Assembly: GCF_047675955.1 (NCBI RefSeq)
Contig: NC_132910.1
Span: forward strand, 108,297,143 to 108,361,142
Source of the DNA: Chlorocebus sabaeus
Taxonomy: Eukaryota > Chordata > Mammalia > Primates > Cercopithecidae
Direction: 5' to 3'
DNA: 64,000 bases
In this document: one piece after another, positions 1-10,261 of the stretch
How positions within the stretch are numbered: position 1 is the stretch's first letter
Layout: each line of letters begins with the position of its first letter
Translations under genes and position numbers: made by a program
Notes under the pieces: generated by a model
Seen by the model: only the letters and a program-made list of their open reading frames with translations
Told to the model about the DNA's origin: nothing
The model's database searches: none

Positions 1-46
1 TGAATCACCTTTGCTCCTTTGTCAAATATTAATTAAATATTAATAC

Positions 47-460
47 AATATTAATTTGTGAGGGTTAGCATAGCAAGGTACCCCAGACTGGGTGGCTTAA
101 ACAATGTAAATACATTTCTTCACAGTTCTGGAGGCTAGAAGTCCAAGATCAAGGTGTTAGCAGGGTTAGTTTCTTCTGAGGGCCATGGGGGAAGTATGTA
201 TTTCAGGCCTTCCTCCTTGGTTTGAGGATGGCCATCGTACTCTGGTGTTTTCACGTCAACTTCTCTCTGGTCATGTCTGGTCCAAATTTCCTCTTTTTAG
301 AAGAATGCGTGTCATACTGAATTAAGGCCCATTCTAATGACCTCATTTTAACTTAATTACCTCTGTAGGGACTTTGACTCCAAATACAGTCACGTTCTGA
401 GGAAATAGGGATTAATACTTCACTGTAGGAATCTGGGGGAGCACAATTTAACTCATAACA
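47..460 (-). mobile_element. MLT1-type MaLR solitary LTR, reverse
   Basis: Read on the minus strand, this matches the MLT1 LTR layout: it begins with a TGTTATGAGTT-like start (460 backward), runs through the segment about CCAAATACAGTCAC and the AAGTCCAAGATCAAGG block, and ends near the GTGGCTTAAAC tract, which in reverse is the GTTTAAGCCACCCAGTCT end. It is a non-autonomous LTR retrotransposon remnant with no coding capacity. No internal region or partner LTR is visible, so it is probably a solitary LTR. The outer boundary near 47 is approximate because the end is degraded. Family assignment is from memory of the consensus. Confidence 0.8.
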
Positions 461-462
461 AC

Positions 463-1398
463 TGTATTTGTGTAGATATATTTATAGGCTTTCTATTCTG
501 TGCCATTGATCTACATGTCTGATCTTTCACCAATAGCATGCCGTCTTGATTATTGTAGCCTTATAGTAAGTCCTGAAATTTGGTAATGTGAGTTCTCAAA
601 CTGTGTTGTTCTTTTTCAATATTTTAGTGGCTCTTTTATGTCTTTTCTTGTCTATATATAAACTTGAGAATCAATTTTTCAGTATCTCTGAAATAGCTTG
701 CTAAGATTTTGATTGAGATCTTTTTAAATTTATGGGTCAAATTGAGAAGAATAGACATATTAACAAATTTGAGTCTTCTAATCCATACAGAAGGACAAGG
801 ACTATCTCTTCACATTCTTTATTTTTCTCATACATAGTTATTCATATATAGGTATGGTACATATTTTGTTAAATTTATATTTAGTATATACTTTTGGGGA
901 TGTCATTGTAAATTAAATTGCTTTTGAAATGTCAAATTCCAATTGTTGCTTGTATACAGGAATGCAATTATTACAATATTACAAAGTAATATTACAATAT
1001 TAACCTTGTGTCATGTGACCTTGATGAACTCATTATTTCTTCCAGGAAATGCTTTTCTTTCCCTTCTGTCAATTCTTTGGGATCTTCTTAATCAACAATC
1101 ATTTCTTCTTTGAATAAACACTTTATTTTTTCTTTTGCAATCCATATACATTTTACTCCTTTTTTGTTTGTCATACTGTATCATCTAAGATTTCCAATAT
1201 GATATTGAATAAGAGTGCTGAAAGAAGATGTCCTTACTCTGTTCCCACTCCTAAAGGGAGCATTGAATTTCTCACCATCCGCTATAGTTTTTTTTGTAGA
1301 TGTTCTTTACCAAATTGAGGATGTTCCCCATATTCCTAGTTTTCTGGGAGTTTCTCATCATTAATACATATTGGATTTTTGTCAGATGATTTTCATCT
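463..1398 (-). mobile_element. Ancient L1 ORF2 fragment, reverse
   Basis: In reverse this is the 3' half of L1 ORF2. Recognisable antisense landmarks are CCATTGATCTACATGTCT near 505, CTTGATTATTGTAGCCTTATAGTAAG near 546, the TGAGAATCAATTTTTCAG block, and the TTGAATAAGAGTGCTGAAAG block near 1206. It is strongly diverged with many frame breaks, and has no 3' UTR or poly-A at its left edge because it abuts the MLT1 LTR. An L1M-age element is most likely. It is not coding. Confidence 0.8.
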
Positions 1399-1663
1399 CC
1401 AAAAATCACTAGCTACTAGAACTTGAACCCAAAACACAGGATGGAGAATTTAGAATGGTGGGATCTATACAGTTTTACCAGGTCATTAGATTTTATATTG
1501 TATTCTGCTGAATTCCTACTTTTCCAGCTCAGCTGATTAATATCTCTTTTTAAGTTAAAAACCCTACTGATTTTATAGAAGAAATAAACAAAGAAAAGGA
1601 AAGATTCCACAAAGCTGATTTAATCATTTTGTTATACGACTTTGAAAATAGCACAATGATTTT

Positions 1664-1718
1664 ATTACTTGTAGGTTTTGTACACCTGGATATTACTTGT
1701 ATGTTTTGTACACCTGGA
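1664..1718. repeat. 27-bp tandem duplication, two copies
   Basis: Two adjacent near-identical copies (1664-1690 and 1691-1718) share ATTACTTGTA, GTTTTGTACACCTGGA and differ by about one base plus one extra base. This is a simple local slippage duplication lying between an L1 fragment and an old Alu. No function is implied. Confidence 0.85.
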
Positions 1719-1774
1719 AGTCAGAAGATTAGAGATTTGGAACCAATCTAGAATTTCTCTCGATTTTTCTGCAT

Positions 1775-1990
1775 CTTCTAAGTCTTGGGCTCAAGAGATC
1801 CTCTGGCCTTGGCCTCTCAAGAAACTGGGACTACAGGTGTGTACCACGATACCTGGGTAATTTTTGAATTTTTGGTAGAGATAGGGTCTTACTATGTTGC
1901 CCAACTGGTCTCAAACTACTGGCTTCAAGTCATACCTCCATTTCAGCCTCCCAAAGTTCTGGGATTACAGGTGTGAGCCACAGTGCCTGG
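1775..1990 (-). mobile_element. Old 5'-truncated Alu (AluJ-like), reverse
   Basis: Antisense Alu text is clear: CTGGGACTACAGGTGTG near 1827, TTTTTGGTAGAGATAGGGTC near 1868, CCTCCCAAAGTTCTGGGATTACAGG near 1950. The left part (the element's 3' end and poly-A) is missing or too diverged, and there are many substitutions, which fits an AluJ-age copy. The short reading frames across 1678-2157 are by-products of this repeat. Confidence 0.85.
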
Positions 1991-1999
1991 TTTCTGCTT

Positions 2000-2519
2000 A
2001 TTCCTTTCTTATTTTCTTCCTTTATTTCTTTTTTACACAGATACTCGTGAAGACTTACAATGTGCCTTTTCCCCGTGAATATTTCGGAATACTCTTTCCT
2101 ACACAGAGAGTTTTAAAACTCATCCAAACAATTGAGGACACTCTCAAGGAATTATAGCAAAAAGTAATATCAATGAACAATTCTCCTTCAGCTTGAACTT
2201 CTGCATCTGAATTTTTTTCTCATTATTCTGTTATGTCTCTTTTCCACTAGCTTTGCTCAGCGAATAGACTCATTAACATCAGTTAATGCCACGTGTCATT
2301 CTACAGGAATAAGACTAGATTGTGGAATTCTAAGTAGTGACCTAATATAGGAAAATGTTCTATGTAGAAGACAAAGATAAAAATGATCTATTAGATTTTT
2401 AATTTAAATCCTAACAGTAAGATTGTCCAGGTAGCAGAAATTAGCTATGGAATAATACTGAGACTCTTCTTCCTAATCGTACTCTTCTGTGGTCCAATTC
2501 TCTCTCTCTCTGAAGAATT
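2000..2519. other. No gene; unclassified AT-rich DNA
   Basis: Between the old Alu and the L1-like block there is about 520 bp of AT-rich sequence with a short CT run near 2502-2515. I recognise no repeat family, splice-framed open reading frame or RNA here. Confidence 0.5.
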
Positions 2520-3740
2520 GTAGTGTAGTTTGTCTCCAGTGCTTTGAAATTTTACGAGGGGTATGCCTTGATAAATGAATGTTTTCATCTACTGTGCTAG
2601 ACAATCAGTGGGTTTTTGAATCTGGAAACTCTTGCCTTTCAAATGTGGAAATTTTTCTTAGTTTATTGTGTGTGTTTTTAATTTCTGTTTCTGAAGCACT
2701 ATATTCATAATTTGTTCTTTTACAAGCTCATTCTCCAATTGAAATTTTCCTCTATTTTCCAACAATAAAAAACGTTTTTGCTTTACTTTCTGAAAGATTT
2801 TTCAAATTTATCTTTCTCTCTTTTCATTTGAATTTGTCATCTCTGTTTTCATTTTTATATTTTAATTTCTAAGAGCACTTTTAGTTTTCTGAGTTTTTAA
2901 AAATTTGTAAATTTGTATTCCATTATTGTTTCAATGAAGGAAAATCTCTCTCTCACTCATTAATTAGTGACAGTTTTGTTTTTTTTTTTTAATTACTTCA
3001 ACCTGTATAACCTTTCTCCTCAAGTTGCTGTTCTTGTATTTGTTTATTTCGGTCTATTTTATAAAAGAGTTTTTTCTGAAACGTCTGGTGACCATGATGC
3101 TCTGTTCATATGTATGAATAGGCATTAAGTAACTTATTAGAATTCTGTACACATGAGTGCAGCTGGTTAACCATGGACTTTACTACAGCTGATCAGATTT
3201 CTCAGGGAAGAATATTACAGGTTCAAAATGATCTGTCCCTTTCTGGGAGCTGAGTGGATTACCACGGGGCACGTAGACTCTCACTTTCTGTCTTTCCAAT
3301 ATGGCATTCCCATGCTGCCTTGTGTCTTCCAATACAGAGACACTGTGCTTTACTTTCTTCCTTGTTTTCTGTCTGGTAAGATGGAACATTTCACTCTGCC
3401 ACAAGATTCTAGTGATATGGGGATCTACTTGTTTCTTTGAATCTAGTGATATGGGGACCTAGCTGCTTCTTAGAAGACTTTCAACAATCCTATTATTTGA
3501 ATCCAAACTTTCATGCTCGTTTTCAGCCTTCCACAAATTTTGAGGTTCCATATAGCTCTATAGTGCTCTATGCTATCTTATTCCTTCAGTTTTCTTTCAG
3601 TGTTCTAAGGTCTAGTTTGATTAAAGGTCACCAAAAATTATGTTAAAAACCTTGTCAACAGGCTAGATAGTTCTTCAAAAGAGTTCTGAGACCTAAATTG
3701 TAGGCATGGAGTGCTTTATATAGGGAATCAAATGTTCACA
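2520..3740 (-). mobile_element. Probable ancient L1M 5'-region fragment, reverse
   Basis: Several landmarks resemble, in reverse, the long non-coding/ORF1-proximal part of old L1M elements: the TCTGGAAACTCTTGCCTTTC block near 2621, TTCTAAGAGCACTTTTAG near 2868, CCAATATGGCATTCCCATGCTG near 3296, and AGCCTTCCACAAATTTTGAGG near 3525. Similarity is patchy and from memory, so both the family and the limits are tentative. Open reading frames at 3183-3646 fall inside this block and show no protein family signature. Confidence 0.45.
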
Positions 3741-5286
3741 TTCAAATTTATTATCAACAAAAGTCAGGAACACACACACAATAACAAAATATATTGATAT
3801 ATCATTTGTTTCCTACAGATTGTCTATTGATTTCCATGTGATAATTTATTTAGACTTAAAAACTATTTCAGAATTGATTTTAAAAGATATAAATTATAAG
3901 TTAATCAAAAGTTCTTATCAAACTAGGTATATTACAATGACCTAAAGTAATATACTCCTTAGATAAACATTTCTCTCATGCCATTAATCATGACACAGTC
4001 AAATTAAATGATTCAAATAAATGATTTAGTATCACATCTTTTAGATTAATCTCAATGTCATTTATTATCAAACTGCATGTCCAATAAATCGCTATGTGTA
4101 TTGCCAGACATGCAATTATAACTTTGCCCTCATGTTTCTCTCTGTCCTAAAGGAGGCAATAATTTAAATATCTGATTAAATTTATTCTACTTTAAAGTTG
4201 TGGTTTCTTTTTCTTGGTAAAGGAAACAAAACATTCTTATTACCTATAATCCTTATTGTCAAATTAATGAAAAGTTTTAACCACATATATTAATAGCATT
4301 AGCTATAACTACAAAGTGAGCAAATATAAACAAAAACAAGTTAATATTTTCTTTTATAAACACAGATATAGAGTTCCTTCTTTCTCACATTCAATGTAAT
4401 TTTCACATATAAGATTATCTGTAAATGTAATTATATTTTCTGATTATATCAAAATTTCAACTCCTGCATATTTAATTTTGGGCAATTATTCCTTTATTTT
4501 TTCATTTCTATTAGTGTTCATTTAGAAAATATTATTTTGATATGACATATATATTCATACGTATTTTATAAAATGAAGATAAAATGGAAATAAAAGATAA
4601 ATTTAGCTGGATCTTTATGTAGTTTAAATTTTCAAATTTTATAATATATAGATAAACTTTATAATGTAAATATAATTATATTTTAGATAATGTAGATAAA
4701 ATTTTAAATATGGATTAATCTTATAAAATGTAGATTAAAAGAAATAAAAAATAAATTTATTTAATTAGATATTCATGCAGTTTAAAGAGCAGAGGACTTG
4801 TTTCGGAGGACTTGGTTCAGACAGATTAACCATTATGTAGATGTGATAGAGTCAACACAAAGTTAATCTGTGAGGGTTTCCATGTTTATATTATTCATAG
4901 TGTTCTTCATGTACTAGGAGATCAGTGAATCTTCTAAAACTATGAACCATCATAATTAGGTGTTTCAAATCAAAGAGGAAGAAGGCAATTACAATGCTTA
5001 TGTAATCAGAGATGTCAATTTCTTTTAAGGAATGTCATTGTCTCCTATTATATTCTCATATCCAAATTTGAGCTGGATAAAATACATTAAATATCTGTTT
5101 AATATATGCATAAATATGAGAAATACTATTATTACATTTTAGACAACAAATGGTGCAACACTGTAAAATCTGGGAATATGGAAAAAAAAATAATGGTTCT
5201 GGCTTTTTTTTGTGGAGATATTTTTAGGCTGCAGTACACTTTTGTGATCCCAAACGAAGCAAATAGTATCTCTGAGCAAAGATAGA
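3741..5286. other. No gene; AT-rich unclassified DNA
   Basis: About 1.5 kb of very AT-rich sequence, with short repeated motifs such as TAGATAAA and ATGTAGAT around 4540-4760. I see no Alu or L1 signature, no long reading frame and no RNA gene. Confidence 0.5.
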
Positions 5287-5294
5287 AATTGGAG

Positions 5295-5606
5295 CTGGCC
5301 GGGCGCGGTGACTCAAGCCTGTAATCCCAGCACTTTGGGAGGCCGAGACAGGAGGATCGTGAGGTCAGGAGATCGAGACCATCCTGGCTAACACGGTGAA
5401 ACCCCGTCTCTACTAAAAAATACAAAAAACTAGCCAGGCGAGGAGGCGGGCGCCTGTAGTCCCAGCTACTCGGGAGGCTGAGGCAGGAGAATGGCGTGAA
5501 CCCGGAGGCGGAACTTACAGTGAGCCGAGATCCAGCCACTGCACTCCAGCCTGGGCGACAGAGCGAGACTCCGTCTCAAAAATAAATAAATAAATAAAAA
5601 TAAATG
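5295..5606 (+). mobile_element. AluY, Old World monkey type, with TSD
   Basis: Full-length Alu from GGCCGGGCGCGG (5297) to an A-rich tail of AAATA repeats ending near 5606. It carries CTCAAGCCTGTAATCC and ACTAGCCAGGCG, and ends the body with GATCCAGCCACTG, a decayed form of the GATCCGGCCACTG variant typical of cercopithecoid AluY. A perfect 8-bp target-site duplication, AATTGGAG, lies at 5287-5294 and 5607-5614. The reverse reading frame at 5132-5539 is an Alu by-product. Confidence 0.92.
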
Positions 5607-5614
5607 AATTGGAG

Positions 5615-5974
5615 TTTCACATTACTAAGGTAACTGAAATGTACAGGCAGGGTATCAAAGAAACAAAATGTTACACAAAGTAAGAAATAAGTAAGAAATA
5701 TGGATTGGAGACTCCTTGATTGGTTGGCCCAATTCTAAGTTGCACCTTGACAGGTAGAGGCTCCACAGTGAGGGCAAAACAGCACCAGGGAAGGAATGGC
5801 TGCTGAGGAACAGTAACTAGAGGCATATGAGCCATGTCCTCATGCTGTCTTTCCTGCTCTCAGGATTTGCTGGAGCTAACCCAGGAAGTCCCCTGCAACA
5901 GTTGCAGCCATTTTACGCTTCCAAGAACAGGGCAAGAGATGCTCTTTTCTTTATATATTTGGTATCATCATACA
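5615..5974. other. No gene; unclassified, slightly GC-richer
   Basis: About 360 bp between an AluY and an old L1. A short reading frame begins at 5827 with a hydrophobic start, but it runs into the L1 fragment and shows no family similarity I recognise. I do not call a gene. Confidence 0.5.
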
Positions 5975-7390
5975 TTTTCATTTTTCCATTGATGTCTGTG
6001 AAGTCATATCTCAATGCTATTTGGCATTTTATTAATTTCTCATGAGGTTGATCACATTTACATGTTTGTGGAACATTTCATTTATTCTATAAATTGTCTA
6101 TCAGTATTTCCAAATTATTTGTTTCACAGTTTTTTTCTATTAGGTGTTTGTCTTTTCTTACATTTTTAAGAATTCTTTATATATTCTGCAACCAAATATT
6201 TTACAGTTGTAAGTTTGAAAAATCCTTTCAACTCTGAAGTCAAAAATACATTACTTTTTTCCTAAAATATTTAAATTATTGCCTTTTACATTTGTGTTTT
6301 TAATTCACATACCAAGTTTTATGTATCATGCAGAAGTTCCAAAAATTGCTCAGTTTTTCACTAACTTTTTTAAAGTAAAAGGGATCTTTCATAGTTTAAT
6401 TTTATTAAGTGGTTATAGCCAAACAACTTAGTAGTAGTTTGGTGTCTGACATTACTGCTGTGTTTCTCTTGAAAACTTAAATATTCCACAGCAATCTTAA
6501 TTCTTATTAATTGATGTATTGTGAGGTAATGATCTAATTTATCAATTTCTGAGATTGATATTCATGTAGCCCAGCATTATTGTTACTATTATTATTATTA
6601 TTTTACAAGATGGAGTCTCGCTCTTGTCACCTAGTCTGAAGTGCAATGGTGCGATCTCGGCTCACTGCAACCTCCACCTCCTGGGTTGCAGCGATTCTCC
6701 TGCTTCAGCCTCCCAAGTAGCTGGGATTACAGGCGCCCGCCATCAGGCCTGGCTAATTTTTGTACTGTTAGTAGAGACGGGTTTTCACCATGTCAGCCAG
6801 ACTGGTCTCAAACTCCTTACCTCAGGTGATACTCCCGCATTGGCCTGCCAAAGTGCCAGGATTACAGGGTTGGGCCACTGCACCCGGCCTGTCCCAGCAT
6901 TATTGACACCTTCTCATTTCCTGATTCATGTGTGATGTGGCCTCTATCATACATGAGGCTTCTGTGTGCAGGCTTCTGATGCTTGACCATATTCTGTTTC
7001 ATTGATCTGTGATCCTGTCCATTTTCTGGTATTTTGTAGATAAACATGTTGTTTTCGAAACCTTCTGGGTTCTTCTTGCCTTTTGATTTTCTACATGAAT
7101 TTTGGGTGAAACTTGTCATGTTTCATAAAATCTCATTTAAAATTTAGTTAGAATTACATGAAATTTACAGATTATCTTATAGAGAATTGGTATCTTTATG
7201 ATATTTACTCTGCCAACAGGGAAACATTCCTTAGCCCCCTATTCTTCTTTGTTGCAGATTTACCCAATTTTTTAAAACAAATATATTTACTTCACTCTTT
7301 TACTATTTTCTTGGCAGTTGTACATAGACTTTTAGTTTTAGAATATAAGGAGCTGCCTTATAAGAAGCTTACAAACCACTTACACGTACA
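5975..7390 (-). mobile_element. Ancient L1 ORF2 fragment, reverse, split by AluS
   Basis: Both sides of the AluS at 6583-6892 continue the same reverse L1M ORF2 text. Left side: AAGAATTCTTTATATATTCTG near 6169, followed by the degraded TTTAGGTCTTTGATCC-like block near 6280. Right side: CCATATTCTGTTTCATTGATCTGTG near 6988, then the GAGAATTGGTATCTTTATGATATT block near 7180. Divergence is high. The element predates the AluS. Confidence 0.65.
6583..6892 (-). mobile_element. AluS, reverse, nested in old L1
   Basis: Antisense Alu with TTATTATTA tail at the left, GGAGTCTCGCTCTTGTCACC near 6613, and the CACCCGGCC end at 6881-6889. A perfect 13-bp target-site duplication, CCCAGCATTATTG, occurs at 6570-6582 and 6893-6905, so both ends are exact. 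AluS age is inferred from its substitutions. The two overlapping plus-strand frames at 6624-6935 come from this Alu. Confidence 0.93.
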
Positions 7391-7944
7391 TGTTAAATAT
7401 TGAATACCTGCTTCTGTCAGCAGACATAACATTTACTTCAATTGTATTGAATTAAGCATCCCCTTTCTTTCCAATAATTATTTTGGTTTTGGAATTATAT
7501 TTTTATCTTTTATGTGGAAATGTTGCTTAAATTTTGATAGTTTCATAGTTTTATGAACCTGTACATCTCCACCAATAGCACTGTTTTAGTACTTCCTCAG
7601 CTTGAGCTGCTAACCAAAACTTATATGTGAAGAATGGTACTTCTGAGTAAAATTAGCACAAAATATTTTGATTCTGGTTTCTTCAAAATCACTTTCATTA
7701 TCATTATTTCATTTATTATTATTGTTGAGTTCATAAAAATCGCATCTTTTCTTGACAAAAATTCTAAGGAAGCTTGTTTTGACATTATTAAATTAGGATT
7801 AAAAAATAATAACATATATTTTACTTCCTTAATTTAGTCAATAGTAGTAAATTATACATAATAAAAATCAGGCTTAACTAAAATGTAAATTATTTATAAG
7901 ATAAAACTACAAAATGACCACGTTTTTAATTTCTTTCTTTTTAC
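7391..7944. other. No gene; AT-rich, possibly more decayed L1
   Basis: About 550 bp of AT-rich DNA. It may continue the reverse L1 on its left, but I cannot align it confidently. Two opposed short frames at 7621-7837 are low-complexity AT translations. Confidence 0.4.
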
Positions 7945-8340
7945 ATTTTCATTTTTTTAAATTTTTAATTTTTATGGGTACATAGAAGGTGTATATACAT
8001 TTACTGGGTACATGGGATATTTTAATATGGGTGTACAATGTGTAATAGTCACATCATGGTAAATGGGGTATCCATCACTTCAGTCATCATTTATTTGTGT
8101 TACAAACATTCCAAGTCACTTCCTCAGTTATTTTCAGTTATATAAAGTGTATATAACTGAGTTATATAAAGTATATATAACTGAGTTATATAAAGTGTAT
8201 ATAACTGAGTTATATAAAGTGTATTACTTTATATTACTTCATATTTATATAATTACTCTATATTACTCAGTTATATAAAGTGCACTACAAATTGTTGCTG
8301 ACTGTAGTCTCCTAGTCCTATCAAACACTAGGTCTTATTC
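7945..8340 (-). mobile_element. L1MA-type 3' UTR fragment, reverse
   Basis: Reverse L1MA 3' UTR landmarks: TTTTATGGGTACATAGAAGG near 7970, GGGTACATGGGATATTTTAATA near 8006, GGTAAATGGGGTATCCATCAC near 8058, and CTGACTGTAGTCTCC and CACTAGGTCTTATTCATTC near 8299-8344. The middle has been expanded by a minisatellite (8136-8282). It is truncated at its right by the neighbouring twin-primed L1. Confidence 0.8.
8136..8282. repeat. 24-bp palindromic minisatellite in L1 3' UTR
   Basis: Three full 24-bp units start at 8136, 8160 and 8184, followed by a partial unit from 8208 and a relic unit at 8269-8282. Each unit starts AGTTATATA and ends TATATAACT, so its arms are inverted repeats that could fold into a hairpin. 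The second unit differs from the first by one base. The frame through it gives a periodic LYKVYITE peptide, which is an artefact of the 24-bp (8-codon) period. Confidence 0.92.
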
Positions 8341-8344
8341 ATTC

Positions 8345-9142
8345 TTTTTTTCTAACTTTTATTTTAAGTCCCAGGGTACATGCACAAGATGTACAGATTT
8401 GTACAGATTTGTAACATAGGTAAACATGAGTCATGGGGTTTGTTGTACAGACTATTTCATCACCCAGGTATTAAGCCTAGTACCCATTACTTATTTTTCC
8501 TGATCCTCTCCCTCCTACCACACTCTCCCCTCCAGGAGGCCCCAGTGTGCATTGTTCCCCTCTATGTGTCCGTGTGTTCTCATCATTTATGTAGCCAACA
8601 ATCATACGAAAAAAGCTCAACATCTCTGATCATTAGAGAAATGCAAGTCAAAACCACAATGAGATACCATTTCACACCAGTCAGATAGTTATTTTTAAAA
8701 ACACAAAAAATAACAGATGCTGGCAAGATTGTGGAGAAAAAGGAATGCTTATACACTGTTGGTGGGAGTGTAAATTAGTTCAACCGTTGTGGGAGACAGT
8801 GTGGCAATTCCTCAAAGACCTAGAGACAGAAATACTATTCAACCCAACTATCCCATTACTGGGTATATACCCAAAGGAATATAAATTGTTTTATTATAGA
8901 GGCACATGCACACAAATGTTCATTGCAGCACTAGTTACAATAGCAAATACATGGAATCAACCTAAATGCTCATCAATGAATGACTGGATAAAGAAAATGT
9001 GGTATACATACACCTTGGAATATTACACAGCCAGAAAAAGGAATGAGATTATGTCTTTGCAAGGACATGGATGGAGCTGGAGGTCATTATCCTTCAGCAA
9101 ACTAATTCAGAAACAGAAAATAAAATGCCACATTTTCTCATA
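8345..9142 (-). mobile_element. 5'-inverted (twin-primed) L1, minus-strand insertion
   Basis: 8345-8589 is L1 3' UTR in reverse, with its poly-A seen as the T-rich run at 8344-8351. 8590-9142 is the 3' end of ORF2 in the opposite (plus) orientation, from GTAGCCAACAATCATACG to CCACATTTTCTCATA. In L1 coordinates the two pieces are almost contiguous, meeting about 15 bp apart around the end of ORF2. This is the structure left by twin priming. The plus-strand frame 8745-9170 encodes the ORF2 C-terminal remnant (for example LVQPLWETVWQFLKDLE). The subfamily is probably L1PB or older L1PA. Confidence 0.85.
8391..8411. repeat. 10-bp tandem duplication GTACAGATTT
   Basis: The L1 3' UTR word GTACAGATTT occurs twice in tandem (8391-8400, 8401-8410) where L1 copies normally have one. 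It is a minor slippage event. Confidence 0.85.
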
Positions 9143-9926
9143 TTTTAATATACTTTTAGATTACGGCTGACAAGTTGACTCTGAAATATCACATGCCATA
9201 ATATGGTCCTACTTACTGCAAGCAACTGGACACAGTTCATGTAAGTCACTGCAAATTGTATAACACCTGAATTGTTCTATAAACTGCAATTCATTGGATG
9301 AGATAGATATGCTAATTACATGTTACGCTGTTCTATAAGTTTCTAAGTGCCTAATATTAATTTATGTACTTAACTTGTTATGGCTCAGTAACAAACATTT
9401 TATGCAAAAGCATTGGTCCTTGAACTACACTTTAAATGCCAGTAGATAAGAAAATGCAGACACTGTATATAGGAATAATAAAACCAAAGATTTTTATTTG
9501 AAATAGATAACCATTCTTTTGGTGTATGTGCAATTCAAACATTGTGGTTATATGAACTAAGATTTTCTTTTTTCAGCTTTATTATCTGAAAACACAATGA
9601 AATGATATACAACTATGAAGGACTGTATGACAACAAAAGTGGTTTGATATTTAAATTTTGTGTTGGAATGTGTTTGGATGGTACAGTTGTGAAGACAGGA
9701 AAACATTCTGGAGTCATTACCCAGATTAAGGAGCTTGTACACTTCCTTAATTAAGATAGTATTGCTATAAAAATAAAGTCAGCTAAACTAATCAGTGAGC
9801 TAAGTGGCATCATAAAAATTGTGAATTATGTAAATTCTAATGTAGTATATTAGAGAACATTCTCCATGTTATTTAATAATATGGAATCCTATCAAAAACA
9901 ACAATCATGTCTCATTAAGGAATAGT
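9143..9926. other. No gene; unclassified DNA
   Basis: About 780 bp with no repeat I recognise and no convincing reading frame. A minus frame at 9557-9742 is short and without family similarity. Confidence 0.5.
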
Positions 9927-9938
9927 AACTGTTGAAGG

Positions 9939-10249
9939 GACTGGGCGCGTTGGCTCACACTTGTAATCCCAGCACTCTGGGAGACTGAGGCAGGTGGATC
10001 ACCTGAGGTCAGGAGTTCAAGACCAGCCTGGCCAACATGGTGAAACCCCCTGTCTACTAAAAATTTAAAAAATTAGCCCGGCGCGGTGGCATGCGTCTGT
10101 AATCCCAGCTACTCAGGAGGCTGAGGCAGCAGAATCACCTGAACCCAGGAGACGGAGGTGGCAGTGAGCCGAGACTGCACCATTGTACTCCAGCCTGGGT
10201 GACAAGAACTATGCTCCGTCTCAAAAAAAAGAGAAAAAAAAACCCCAAA
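9939..10249 (+). mobile_element. AluS, forward, with 12-bp TSD
   Basis: Complete Alu from about GGACTGGGCGCGTTGGCTC to an A-rich tail interrupted by GAG and CCCC. Text such as GTCAGGAGTTCAAGACCAGCC near 10008 fits AluSx-type copies. The target-site duplication AACTGTTGAAGG is perfect at 9927-9938 and 10250-10261. Confidence 0.92.
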
Positions 10250-10261
10250 AACTGTTGAAGG

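Noticed and set aside
5132..5539. 135-codon minus-strand frame
   Set aside because: Antisense translation of the AluY (SRLTVSSASGFTPFSCLSLPSSWDYR type text), a very common artefact. The same holds for 6624-6935, 43994-44230, 51983-52273, 54638-54862, 59119-59385, 60197-60571 and 60900-61094.
8063..8278. Periodic peptide LYKVYITE repeated four times
   Set aside because: It is a direct consequence of the 24-bp minisatellite being a multiple of three; not a repeat protein.
8136..8282. Evenly spaced repeats that superficially recall a CRISPR array
   Set aside because: There are no unique spacers, the units abut directly, and the genome is primate.
8745..9170. 141-codon plus-strand frame with real protein similarity
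   Set aside because: The similarity is to the L1 ORF2 C-terminus within the twin-primed insertion, so it is a transposon remnant and not a host gene.
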